Assembly: GCA_029449235.1 (NCBI GenBank) | Contig: JANATG010000001.1 | Location: forward strand, 3,224,001-3,288,000 | Origin: Linnemannia schmuckeri | Taxonomy: Eukaryota > Mortierellomycota > Mortierellomycetes > Mortierellales > Mortierellaceae | Direction of reading: 5' to 3' | DNA length: 64,000 bases | Shown: positions 21,731-31,816 of the stretch, piece after piece | How positions within the stretch are numbered: position 1 is the first letter of the stretch | How the letters are laid out: the number at the start of each line of letters is the position of its first letter | Made by a program: the position numbers and the translations under genes | Notes under the pieces: generated by a model | Database searches by the model: none | The model's input: the letters and a program-made list of their open reading frames with translations, nothing else | Told to the model about the DNA's origin: nothing

Positions 21731-22973
21731 AGTATCTTTCTTACTTTTTGCGACACAATAACAGTTACTGTCCTCTCTCTCATGAATTTTGTGCTATTTG
21801 TTTATTGTTGGATTTGCTATTAGTTAGACTGCAAGTGAGCCAAGGGGGGAAAGGGTAGAGAGGAATATGTGGAGAAGAACGGTGCGTTTGGTTTTTGTAA
21901 ATGTAGTGTGGAATATTAATTCCGAATGTCGGTGCTATTGCAAAGGCTTTCTTGGCGCGCTAGTAGTTACGCCAGCAAAACTGAGATCCTGTCCCTGCTG
22001 GCTGGCTTGACACGTCGTTGCGCATCTCCATAATCGCATTCTCCAAACGACTTATCATAGTCGTAAGAGACTGAAATTGATCCTGTGTAACTAAAAGCTC
22101 TAAACGAGACACGATGGACTGATATTGGTCCTCCGTATTGGTGCTGTAGGGTGCAAGGGAAGTAGGGAGAGCAGAGGAAATAAGGGAGGTAGGGGAGATA
22201 GGGGAGCAGAGGAAGCAAAGGAGGGCACTGAGGAAGGTGCGACAAAGAGACCGGTAGACTAAAACACAGATGAAAAATGGATTTGAAGATATCGCAGTGG
22301 TAAACTATGCTGAGTGATAAGGACCATATGTGGAAGGCAATCCCGTTTGCTTGTGCGGATATCTAGGGATATCCTTCCTCTTCCAAGTCTATGCTACCAC
22401 ATTCTGACACAATTTGATTGGTCCATCTACTGTATGCAGGATTCGCAGTATTGGGTGGTTTCTGTTGACTGCCCCTAGATGGGCCTCCATCCATCATAAT
22501 TTCTTGCCCGCTTTCTTTGTACCTGTCTTCCTGCTCACGTGTTTCCCGATATGCTCTTTTTTTTAGCCTTTTTATCTTTTCTGTGTCATGCCCAATACTT
22601 CATCGTATCCATCATTCACATTATTCTCTACACTCCAGGTTTTTGTGCTTTCACCAATTTTTCCACAAGTATAAATACTCTAGCAATGCCTTTCGTTTTC
22701 TCTGTCAGCAAACAATCACACCTTTCTACCATCTTTCCTCTCTTGTCCTCGCCTTTCATCTCCCCTACCACTGTTTGATTTCTCTCCCATAAAAACTCTC
22801 AACAAATTCAATCGTCAGACTTGGACAATCCTTGGTATAAAATTTTTATTGCTTTCTCTGCCTGGTACCTATATATCGATATCGCATTTATAGCGACTCA
22901 TTTTCTGTTGAAGTGCTTTGCCCGAATGTCAATAAATAACAACCCTCCCTTCTTTCTCTTGTTAGATCGCACC
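21731..22973. other. Intergenic before NiCoT gene
   Basis: About 1.24 kb without a supported gene. From 22500 to 22800 the plus strand is pyrimidine-rich, as in other leaders here. A frame continuous with the transporter stays open from 22821 but includes TATA-like sequence (GGTATAAAAT near 22835), which argues for promoter or UTR. Confidence 0.4.
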
Positions 22974-24188
22974 ATGGATGACAACATATTTTCTCAACCG
23001 AAATTGAGACGAAAGTGTCTTATCACTATTGGAGGCCTAGTGGTGTTCAACATCGTTGTTTGGATTCTGGCCGCATTTGCAGCTAGCAAATATCCTTCGT
23101 TATTGGGCTCCATGGTCATTGCCTATACTCTCGGACTCCGTCATGCTGTTGATGCTGACCACCTAGCGGCCATCGACAATGTTACCCGGAAGCTGATTTT
23201 TCAACAGTCAGTCAAGCCCCCAACCACGCAACAAGACGCCCCAGCGCCTCCTATCTGTGTTGGTTTGTTTTTTTCGCTTGGCCACTCAACAGTCGTTATC
23301 ATCGCCTCAATCGCACTGGCAGTTGCAACGACGGCAATCAAGGACAACTTTACAGCCTTTGGTGAGACAGGCGGGATTATTGGCACCTCAGTCTCAACAG
23401 CATTTATGTTCCTGATTGGATTCATAAATCTGTTTGTGCTTTTCCAAGTCGGCAGCGAGCTGAGAAGAATCTATAGAGCAGGAGGATATAGTCACCAAGA
23501 CTATACTCAGACGACTGAGGAATCTGGCGGCAATATCGATGGTAGCCTCGAAGGCGGTGAGAGCAGAGCAAGAGCTGAGGTCGCGCCTTCACGATTTCGC
23601 TTTGGTGGACTGTTTTCCCGCATCTTTCGCCCGTTGTTCAATCTAATCGACCGCAGCTGGAAGATGTATCCACTCGGAGTATTGTTCGGCCTGGGGTTTG
23701 ATACTGCCACTGAGGTGGGTTTGCTTAGCATTGCAGCCACGAGCGCCAAGTCAGGATTTCCGATGGCTGTAACCCTTATCTTACCCACTTTATTTACCGC
23801 CGGCATGAGTTTGATCGACACTTTGGATGGCATCTTCATGGCGAATGCCTACGGCTGGGCATTTGTGAATCCCGTCAAGAAGCTGTGGTATAACTTTGTT
23901 ATCACACTTCTAGGGGTTTTTGTTGCGTTTTTTGTTGGGATAGTAGAGCTGCTTGGATTGTTGGCCGAGGTACTCAATCTCGACGGATCATTTTGGGATT
24001 TCTTCGCTGAGGTGGGGGATAATTTTGGCTTGGTTGGATATATTATAATTGGCGCCTTTGTTATTGTCTGGATGTTTGGAGTTCTGTTCTACAAGTACGG
24101 GCCGCTTAAGGATCTTGAGACGAGCACCGCTACTACTGAGAAGGGAAAAGATCAAAGGGGTCAACCTGGCAACATCGAGGAAGCGTAG
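22974..24188 (+). CDS. NiCoT family nickel/cobalt permease
   Basis: One exon encodes 404 residues. NiCoT permeases are high-affinity Ni2+/Co2+ uptake carriers; in fungi nickel mainly serves urease. The signature RHAVDADHLAAIDN in the second membrane segment is present with its His and Asp metal ligands, as are the second family motif GLGFDTATEVGLL and the loop LFFSLGHSTVV. About eight hydrophobic segments are visible, with a charged cytosolic loop (about 190-225) between halves. The start at 22974 (CACCATGG context, MDDNIFSQ) is preferred over an in-frame ATG at 22821, which would add 51 residues and overlaps TATA-like sequence. The gene is intact although its neighbours on both sides are fossils. 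The closest named fungal relative would be S. pombe Nic1. Confidence 0.94.
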   Translation: MDDNIFSQPKLRRKCLITIGGLVVFNIVVWILAAFAASKYPSLLGSMVIAYTLGLRHAVDADHLAAIDNVTRKLIFQQSVKPPTTQQDAPAPPICVGLFFSLGHSTVVIIASIALAVATTAIKDNFTAFGETGGIIGTSVSTAFMFLIGFINLFVLFQVGSELRRIYRAGGYSHQDYTQTTEESGGNIDGSLEGGESRARAEVAPSRFRFGGLFSRIFRPLFNLIDRSWKMYPLGVLFGLGFDTATEVGLLSIAATSAKSGFPMAVTLILPTLFTAGMSLIDTLDGIFMANAYGWAFVNPVKKLWYNFVITLLGVFVAFFVGIVELLGLLAEVLNLDGSFWDFFAEVGDNFGLVGYIIIGAFVIVWMFGVLFYKYGPLKDLETSTATTEKGKDQRGQPGNIEEA

Positions 24189-25229
24189 TCAACAACTCAT
24201 AAATTATCATAATATTACAAGGCGCGCGCTGCATGCGTGTGTGTGTATGTGTGTGTAAGCGAGAGAGAAGGGTACCAGGGACAAAAGGAATGAGCAAGAC
24301 AAGGATGCTGTTTATTGTCCAAGGAGAGAGGGGTATTTATACTAGTGTACTGAAGTGCGAGAGACGTGGTACAAGAAGAGGGAGCACAAACATGTTAGAC
24401 AAAGTGAAGAAATAGTATGAAAGTCAACGTCAACCCATTGCCTTTTCCGGAGCGTGGAGACTGAGAAGCAACCTGAAGCGACTCCGATTTGTGACACGCT
24501 CAATTTAGGGTTGCTTCAACGTGGTCTGTTTGACAGGTGTTCACCTCAATATCAAAGCACCCTGTCAACAGGAGAGGCAGGTTCGGTGGACACTTTGCGG
24601 ATTAAACAAATGATCACAAGGATGTAAGGCAAGGAAATAAAGGAAGGAAAGGAATATAAACCTGTTGAAGAGATGCTCATAAATTTGACAAAAAGGGGGA
24701 TCCAGGCACATTTCCCCTCCAACGAGGAAGCGCTTTTCAAGGATTGCCCATTTTTGGATATGGATGTCCAACTGAGAAGGGAAAGGGAGATAGTGATAAT
24801 CCACGACAAGGACATGACAATGCAAACTCAATTAGTATAAATATTTCCTGCTTCTTGAATTCGTAAAGTATTCTTTTTTTCCCTGCGCTTGTTGCTAGCC
24901 TCTGATATGCACGGTGGACGGTGATGCTCTTTTTGAGAAGCATCAAATATATATTGCAAAGATCCTCGCTGAGTTGATACCTAAACTTCAGCCCAAACGA
25001 AGTGAACAATACCATAATATTGACATTCGTTGAAATGACTTGTCGTTTGACAAAACGGGATGCACTAGAGGAGGAAAACATGAAGAATACAGTTTTGCTT
25101 TCGAGTGCAAATAAAAGACCAGATAGTGGGACTACGCTTGTTCCTTCTAAGAGCGACGCCATGTTTCAAGGCCAGCAATTTACGCAACCATGTTTCGCAG
25201 CAATGTCTCTAGGGTAATTGTATCCCACT
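24189..25229. other. Intergenic after NiCoT gene
   Basis: About 1.04 kb. A short GTGTGT tract lies at 24237-24256. A minus-strand frame (25162-24737) follows the end of the kinase fossil and may contain remnants of its 3' part, but I cannot align it to any domain. Confidence 0.35.
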
Positions 25230-26210
25230 GAAGGTCGGCTTGGTCCGTAGCAATCCACGATGATCTAAAGTCCACGAAGTAGAACCGGGCATTCGGGTCA
25301 TCGCGCTGCACTACAATATTCTGTGGTCGCCATGAACGACGCCAAAATCATGGATAACAGATAGCGCTGCCCGTATTTCCTCCCAGTCAGAACCTTCCAG
25401 ACGTTCCAGACGGATATTGGTCCCTACAAAGTCGGTCTCAACACCATCTTCATGTCATATGCTATCCCAGCAATCCTTACCTTAGGAATGCATGGACCTT
25501 GAAGGCTTCGTAGAACCTGATAAACTATGGACTCATGCTTCAGTTCCTCCATTAAAGCCCGTTCATTCCAGATGTCGCATTTCTTCACAACAACCTCACA
25601 GCCTTGCTATGACGTCTTGTACGTTTGGGCGTGCTCGTCGTGGGATATCAGATCCATCCTTTCAAAGTTGGGTACAACTATTCGAGCGGTGTTCGAGGAT
25701 CGTGATCGCGTCCTCCGACCAACAAACCTATGTTGTGTTCAGGAGAAGCGTTATTAAGAGTTGACATAAACATTATTAGATAGTCGCCTAGCACTATGAT
25801 GATATGGAGTTCTTAAGTTGTCCCGTCTTCCTTGCCGCGCTGACGTTCTTTCTCGAGAATTTTTTCTATCTTCTGAACAGTCGGAGGGTCCAGGGGCTGC
25901 TGATCAGCATCCGCCTACCTGATGAACCACACATAGCACTGTAGAAAAGAGGACTCAGTCCAGTCGAAGGCGATCGTAGGCGACACCATAAGGTCACTCG
26001 TGTTCCACATCAGAAACCATGTCTGCTCGTAGGTCGATAGCACGCCATATCGATAGCCGTTGAGTCGCATATAACCAAAGGCCTGCTTGAGCGCACGTAC
26101 TGGACCTGTAGCTTCACCAGATGGCTCCAGCGCCTTGTAATCTTCCAGCAGATTCGTTGGATGCAAGAGGACCTGTCTTTTGATCTCGATGAGGAAAAGC
26201 ACGGTTTTTG
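25230..26210 (-). pseudogene. Decayed PD-(D/E)XK-like plus protein-kinase gene
   Basis: Reading the minus strand from 26210 downward gives GNADDPKTVLFLIEIKRQ, a strand-Asp / Glu-x-Lys pattern like a PD-(D/E)XK nuclease core, then QAFGYMRLNGYRYGVLSTYE and a tryptophan-rich segment ending FIR. An in-frame TAG at 25915-25917 interrupts it, yet the same frame stays open for 32 more codons (ADADQQPLDPPTVQ onward). Further down, a kinase domain is recognisable across shifted frames: a beta-3-like VVVKKCD, a helix ERALMEELKHES, ETDFVGTNIRLERLEGSDWE, the catalytic loop VIHDFGVVHGD (near 25326-25350), a RPQNIVVQRDDP segment reachable only with a frame change, and YFVDFRSS where DFG is expected. Nuclease-like plus kinase architectures are known among Crinkler-type effectors; that link is inference. 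The several breaks make it a pseudogene. Confidence 0.65.
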
Positions 26211-26309
26211 GATCGTCGGCATTGCCTTACATCAGTAGTACCAGAAGCAGTTGTAAGAATGGGGGAAGCAAGCTGTGACGGAGTCGGCTCACAGTGGTAT
26301 ACCACTGAT

Positions 26310-28027
26310 ATGGGGGCTGATGAACGCCAGGAGACCGAATCCCTAATCCGTTCCCCGCACCGTCCTCGAGTCTAAGAAGATCCAATAATGATCGCTCCAT
26401 CCTCACATATCCACTGCGACCACCAGTCATTACGATGACAAGACGAAGTCTTGATAACTTTTTTAGTTGTTCCACCACTACTCCCGGGGCTGTTGTTGCT
26501 GATCTTCTTGTTGGTATTGCTCGAGAGATCCTCGCTCTTGTGTGTTGGTGGACGTGCTCTTGCTCCGTCCAAGAAACCCCACCTTCTTGAATTTAGGCGT
26601 CAACCGCAGTACCCCCGTTGCCGACCGGTTCAATCCGCCAGCTCCGGTAGCTCCACCAGCTCCAACAACAGACACGCCATCTCGAAGGAATGCAGCACTA
26701 GAAGATGACAACAGATTATTTTCAAACATCTCCCAAGTCTTCTCGCGGCCCACTGTACCCATCCACACATACTGCTCAAGTACACGATCACCAAGGAACC
26801 GCTGAATCTAGCCCATCTTCTCCTTGCGGTTGATTTTCGCCAATGTCTCTGCCGCCGCTGTTGTCGCCACCGCATCGCCTGTTAATCTAGACTTGGTGGC
26901 GTTTGCTGCAAGGGCCGCTGCGGCGGTGGCGGAATGGATCTGGCAGTACCGTAGACTGAGATGGCTGTACTCGTGTGGGCGGATGCTGCTGATTGGTCGG
27001 CGATGCGCGTACCGTGGGCGCCCCAGTTCCTCCTCCACTATGGCTTCTCCAAAATCTTCATCCTCCAGATCCTCGCCCAAAACAGTATCGATCGTATGGA
27101 GGAAATCCAGGGATTGGATACTGATCGCCCGGTGTAGAGTCGAAATACTTCCTCGTCCACCGCGTCCGAGCTGGTGATGATGCCGTCTGTATGCAGAAAT
27201 GGCATTCGACGTGACAGAAGACCAACGAGTGCGGCTTCCAACTGGAGTGGTGATGGTGGTGGTAATAGCGGTGGTGCTCGACCGACGAAGGCGAGACTTG
27301 TTATTGCCACCCTCACTGACCTTGTGCCGAACCAAATTGCTGCTCGAGTTGAGGTCCTCGTACCCTTCGCTATCCTCCTCACCTTCAACTTCCTCTTCAT
27401 CCTCATAATCCTCCTCATCATCGTCAATCCGTATCTTGGTCGAAGACCGTTTGCCATGGTTCTGCAACGAGGATGACAACCCAGCAGCGGGCCGTCGCTT
27501 CTTCAATGAGGGGCTTCCAGCACTACTTGCTCTGCGTGAGGTCAACATGGAATTCCGAAGTCGAGTCGAAGACCCCATCAAGATTGGGATCGTCAACGCC
27601 ATGGCGACCTCTGCCTCTTGTAACAACTCACCAAGGATCCCTATCAGCTTCTTGTTCCTCTTCCAGAGCAGTGTTCACTCCCGGTGCGAGAACTGATTCA
27701 TAGAGAGGAAGGAGGGTTTTGTCGCCGCTGCCGACACGGATGCAAACTTGACTTTGTGCTCAAGATCGACAGCTGTCGACGCCTTTCATAACTCGATGGA
27801 GAATCCAACTCTTGGTCAGAGAGAGATCCACTCCAGAGCGGGTGCGGGTGCGCCGCCAAGACCCTCCGTCCATCTGCTGATGGTGCCTGGTCGACAGAGG
27901 TGACCGACCGGAAGTGTCGACTGTTACCACTACTCATTCCAAAGTCATCCTGACTTGACGGCAACTTGCGTGTGTGCTCAGGACATTGGCACGCAACAGG
28001 CCAACAACAACAGCTCGTACTATTCAA
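26310..28027 (-). pseudogene. Broken gene of unknown function, acidic and Ser/Arg-rich
   Basis: A minus-strand frame from about 27626 reads through a Ser/Arg-rich start, an acidic block (DDDEEDYEDEEEVEGEED), the helical stretch SLDFLHTIDTVLGEDLED, a basic RRPISSIRPHEYSHLSLRY, and an Ala-rich helix ending KINRKEKMG. There a single TAG (26808-26810) stops it, but the same frame continues without shift into IQRFLGDRVLEQYVWMGTVG and EKTWEMFENNLLSSSS for about 100 more codons. Upstream, another frame (28027-27698) carries similar Ser/Arg-rich protein-like sequence, suggesting a further frameshift or intron. I do not recognise the family. The open frame on both sides of one stop favours a recent nonsense change, but stop-codon readthrough or an assembly error is possible. 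Confidence 0.5.
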
Positions 28028-28178
28028 TGCCCGTTAAAGCGCACCCTGACAGTAAAAAAAAAAAAGAATGGAAAAGGAAGAAAGATGTTGTTCTTTCGAA
28101 CAAATCTAATGGACTTAAACTCAGCAGATCGTCGCAACAAGGCTATCCTACTACTAACAATACCCCGTTCAATTATAG

Positions 28179-28326
28179 TCGTCTGCGGTGGATTTATCTC
28201 TTCCAATATTTGAAATTAACATTAGCAGGAACATCACAAAGTCTGTCCGCTCTGCAGCATAACCCCACGTTCGTATTATTCTGGACCGTAGGTCTATTCG
28301 GATTCAACTAAAAATCGAAAGGCGGT
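28179..28326 (+). repeat. Direct repeat copy 1 (about 150 bases)
   Basis: A segment beginning GTCGTCTGCGGTGGA and running to about 28326 recurs at 29825-29970 in the same orientation with clear similarity: shared blocks include TTTATCTCTTCCAATATTTG (here) and ATAACCCCACGT. The two copies flank the first small secreted-protein gene and mark a local segmental duplication. Confidence 0.8.
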
Positions 28327-28833
28327 AGAGAAAACAACATAAAAATATCAACTAAACTATAAACGCTGGGAAGAAAGAGCGCTTTCCTCTGATCCTCTTT
28401 GATCCCTTTACGTTTTTGGCATGTTCACTCCCTTGATCTTTAATGTTCCGGATGTTGTACCGCCCTTGATCGTCCTCTCCCCTTGCTGTCTTTCACTTCT
28501 CCCGCCATCCACCGGTCCTATTGCATCTCTCCCTTATTCTTTTTCTGGCATCACTTACTTACAGTGGGCTGCCCTCCAACTTTCGTGTTAGGAGTGGTGT
28601 CTCTCTCTCCTGGATATTCTCCATCCTGGCCTGGGTACTCAACTGTAACAAATATGCGCGTCAGACCATCTTTTGGCATTCCTTTTGTTTTCTGAACCTC
28701 TCTCCTGGATTATGGACACCTGATTCAGAAGAACAAGGGGTATAGTGCTCCCCTGACTTGGTATTCCCACCGGATTTTTTTCCTCTCCAAGGCCAAACAA
28801 CCACTCGAAATTTTCTTTACGTCTCCTTCCACG

Positions 28834-28842
28834 TATATAAAG
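28834..28842 (+). promoter_or_regulatory. TATA box of first secreted-protein gene
   Basis: TATATAAAG in the context CGTATATAAAGAAG, 222 bases before the ATG at 29056. The same context recurs at 30371-30384 before the second secreted-protein gene, and similarity continues downstream (ACTGCACCGACACATATCTG here versus the matching block there), so this looks like a duplicated core promoter. Confidence 0.7.
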
Positions 28843-29055
28843 AAGGCCATGTATCCCTCAGACTGCACCGACACATATCTGATCCAACATCAAGATTCAA
28901 GGCCCAGAGCATCAGCAAAGCACTCGTTAAAACTCGGTCCGTCGCCAGAATCATCATCATACGAACAATCTTCTTGAAAACATCACAACATCGCCACAGA
29001 CCCCGACTAAGGCGCTCACAAGTTTGACAGACCGCATTTATAGTTGCCTTTCGCA

Positions 29056-29391
29056 ATGTCGCGCCGTACCTCCGTCCTGCTTTTGGCTACGATGGCATTC
29101 CTCGCGGTTACCTGCTCTGCCGAACCTGCTTGTCCTCCTCCAGGTGGAGGAAGTTGCTACTTTGAGTACTATGACGGAGGTGGATTGAGGACCATAGAGT
29201 TTGACCCAGAGGTCGGTCGTTGCTATAACACCTCTCCAGTTGGAGCCGTGAGAGGAACTAACAAGACCAACAGACGCATCCACCTTTGGCCAACCTCAAA
29301 CTGTTCCGGCAGCGCTACGGCTCTAGTTGATCCTGGCTTTAGCTGGAATGATCCTAGCCATCACTATTATTCTTTCAGGGCCATTCGTTAA
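29056..29391 (+). CDS. Small secreted cysteine-containing protein A
   Basis: A single exon encodes 111 residues. Residues 1-22 form a classical signal peptide (MSRRTSVLLLATMAFLAVTC with Ala at the likely cleavage site). The mature part of about 88 residues has four cysteines (in PACPPP, GSCYFE, GRCYNT, SNCSGS), glycine and aromatic residues, and no membrane anchor, so it should be exported. The pattern CYNT, a Gly/Val/Asn stretch, then LWPTSNCSG resembles small beta-rich secreted proteins of fungi and oomycetes, possibly with a beta/gamma-crystallin-like fold; that is a tentative impression. The gene has its own TATA box at 28834 and lies in a duplicated segment with protein B. Function is unknown; an extracellular effector, wall or defence protein would fit. 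Confidence 0.75.
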   Translation: MSRRTSVLLLATMAFLAVTCSAEPACPPPGGGSCYFEYYDGGGLRTIEFDPEVGRCYNTSPVGAVRGTNKTNRRIHLWPTSNCSGSATALVDPGFSWNDPSHHYYSFRAIR

Positions 29392-29824
29392 GTATTCGCC
29401 CAAGTGACGTATGGATAGTAGCCTGCGACGACAGTGAGGCAAAGCGAGTATACTCCCTATTCAATATAATAAACCATCGCAGGGGGCTGTTTGCCTTGCG
29501 ATCAAACTAAACATCGGCTATATACCACCACTTTCCTTTTCCTCCTGAGCCAGCTATCCTTCGGTACCAAGTCAGATTCGATATCGCCTTCCAGCATCCT
29601 TGTCCGCAATGGAATATTCATCAGGGACGACCCGTCTCCTAGCATTGTCGCTTGAACGTCGTCAATGGGCGAAGCCGATTGATTCGCCCCTTAAGGACAC
29701 CATCACAATCGAAAGAAAAGAAGTAAGACGCTGCCCAAAAGGACAAAATCTATGCAACAAAAGCTCGAATCCCATCGTCTCGTAGTGAGCTACTCGCACG
29801 ATTAAAATAGCTCGTTGCTTAAAA

Positions 29825-29970
29825 GTCGTCTGCAATGGAATTATCTCTTCCAATATTTGAATTTAACATTAGCAGGAACCTCACAAAGCCTTGCCGCTCT
29901 GCAAGATAACCCCACGTAGTATGATTCAGGATCCGAAGATTTATTTGTATTCAACTAGAAATCGGAAAAG
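29825..29970 (+). repeat. Direct repeat copy 2 (about 150 bases)
   Basis: This is the second copy of the segment at 28179-28326, same strand, about 1.65 kb away. Shared blocks include GTCGTCTGC, TTATCTCTTCCAATATTTGA, TAACATTAGCAGGAAC and ATAACCCCACGT, with scattered substitutions and small indels. Confidence 0.8.
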
Positions 29971-30372
29971 GCTGCAGTCGCCGCATTCTAACACGGGTTC
30001 TGGCTTGGTTCCCTCATATATTCCTCCCTGCACTTCTTGATCTACTGCAAGAGCAAATACTACCATTCTAAATAAACTGTGCCCCTTTCTACGAACGATG
30101 GTGTTCTAGACTTCTCCAGTCAAGAGGAAAGGGAGAGAAGGATCAAAAAGCAACGTCACTATGAACGCTTAGCTATCACAAGCCAGTTGTCCCATTCCTT
30201 GATTGTTCTCACCCCTTGATTTTTCCATCCTTTGATAGTTTCCATGCCTTACATTTCCTCACATCTTAATGTTATCCCTTGATGCTGTTCCTTGACGTTG
30301 TCCCTTATTCTTGGCCCAACTGGAAACGATATCCCCGCAACTTGATTTATCTCCATTTCAAATGACAACTCG

Positions 30373-30380
30373 TATATAAA
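30373..30380 (+). promoter_or_regulatory. TATA box of second secreted-protein gene
   Basis: TATATAAA in the context CGTATATAAAGAAGACGCAT. It matches the TATA region at 28834 and is followed by a diverged copy of the same leader (CACTGACACACATCTAATCC). The ATG is 456 bases downstream, so the leader is long or contains an unrecognised intron. Confidence 0.65.
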
Positions 30381-30828
30381 GAAGACGCATCTAACGTCCT
30401 ACACTGACACACATCTAATCCCGCCCCAATACTCTAGTTCCGCAATAGCACTTACAACACTGATACGCTCACAACAACTTCTGCAAGATCAGTTACAAGA
30501 ACTATTGCAAGAACATCACACGAACGATCTCCTCCACAAGAATCGTTGCAAGAACAATCACACAAACAAACGTTGCAAGAGCGCCACAGACCCCTATCGA
30601 AAATACTCACAGGAACGCTCAATAGAAAACCTGCACAATCCCCGCACACACCTCCACATTCTTGAGCGCATCCTTGTAAAGTTATCTGACAGCACTACTG
30701 CGATTCTAATTGAAGGGTAAATTTAGTAGTGCTTAGTAGTGTTTAGCTATAACTAACGTTTTTTTACTCTCTTCATCCTATATTTCTGCATCTGTCATCC
30801 TGCACGCACAGCCGGCGCTTACAATACA

Positions 30829-31152
30829 ATGCTTATAAATAAGATCGCCCTCACACTTGCCGTCGCCTCTCTGGCAGTTGCAGAGATTATTCCCCGGATT
30901 CCAACAGCAATTGGTGGATGTCCCAATGGATATCGTCTAACCAAAAAAATTTGTGCAGATGACGACGAGCCTGCCGTCTGCTGCCCATCCAAGGGAAAGC
31001 ACACCTGCTTTAATGACTATGACAAGTGCATTCCTCAGCTGGCGGGATGCCCAACAGCCACATTTGCTTGTCCTGAAAACTACTTTGGCAACTGCTGTCC
31101 AGATGGAAGCTTCTGTGGCACGGAGGGATCCAATCCAGTTTGCTACACCTAA
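30829..31152 (+). CDS. Small secreted cysteine-rich protein B
   Basis: A single exon encodes 107 residues. Residues 1-18 are a signal peptide (MLINKIALTLAVASLAVA). The mature part of about 89 residues has twelve cysteines, including two CC pairs (AVCCPSKG and GNCCPDGS), with spacing CC-x6-C-x6-C that recalls granulin-like and other disulfide-knotted fungal secreted proteins. There is no membrane anchor. The product is probably a stable extracellular protein; its role is unknown. It shares promoter and leader sequence with protein A but no protein similarity I can see. Intactness, in contrast to the broken genes on both sides, suggests selection or recent use. Confidence 0.78.
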   Translation: MLINKIALTLAVASLAVAEIIPRIPTAIGGCPNGYRLTKKICADDDEPAVCCPSKGKHTCFNDYDKCIPQLAGCPTATFACPENYFGNCCPDGSFCGTEGSNPVCYT

Positions 31153-31816
31153 TCTTTTTCCAGCATCCGTTTCTTTCTCCAGCACCCCTTGCTATTCATG
31201 CCAGCATCCCTTTTTTATTTTCTTGAATGTGGTTGTCATTTTGATGTTCTCCATTTGTTTCTCTTCCTCTACATACCCTTGATATTTTAGGCCTTTGAAG
31301 CTTGGCTGTTGCAGGCCGGTTGATGTGCCTCTCGCATGGCACACTCGCGGACCTGAGTTAATCGCTACTGCCTCTCTAGACTATAGTTGACGCGTTTAAC
31401 TGTTGTACTACACTCACGCGTAAAACTGTTGTCATCATAAAAACACTTTTGGAGAATATCAGGGGACCACTCTCCGCTATTTCTTTGAACCCCTTCGTTT
31501 GCGGCCATCTCTGTTGGTCCTTGATCCCTCTCTTACTTTCCTTGACGCCTTGTTTCTCTGCCCTTGATCCCTCCGTTATTTTTTGCTTTGTTATTCTGTC
31601 CTCTCTCTGAATTTTTTTCCATTGCCTGGTTTTTCCTTTTTTTCATTTTTTTTCATCTCTAGATCGTTTATTGCGACCTTCCTTACTCATAATCTTCCTC
31701 TGAGAAAGGCATAGTGTATACTAGTAAGGATTATAGCCTCAAGTCATTTTCTCGATGTATAAGCAATTGTTCTAAGCCAGCCGACTTGTCAAGTACTCGA
31801 TGACAGCGACGTCATT
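31153..31816. other. Intergenic with CTTGAT motif cluster
   Basis: About 660 bases without a gene. The stretch 31500-31600 repeats the CCTTGATCC motif also seen upstream of secreted genes A (28430-28470) and B (30190-30290), so it may be a third, gene-less copy of the promoter cassette. Confidence 0.4.
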
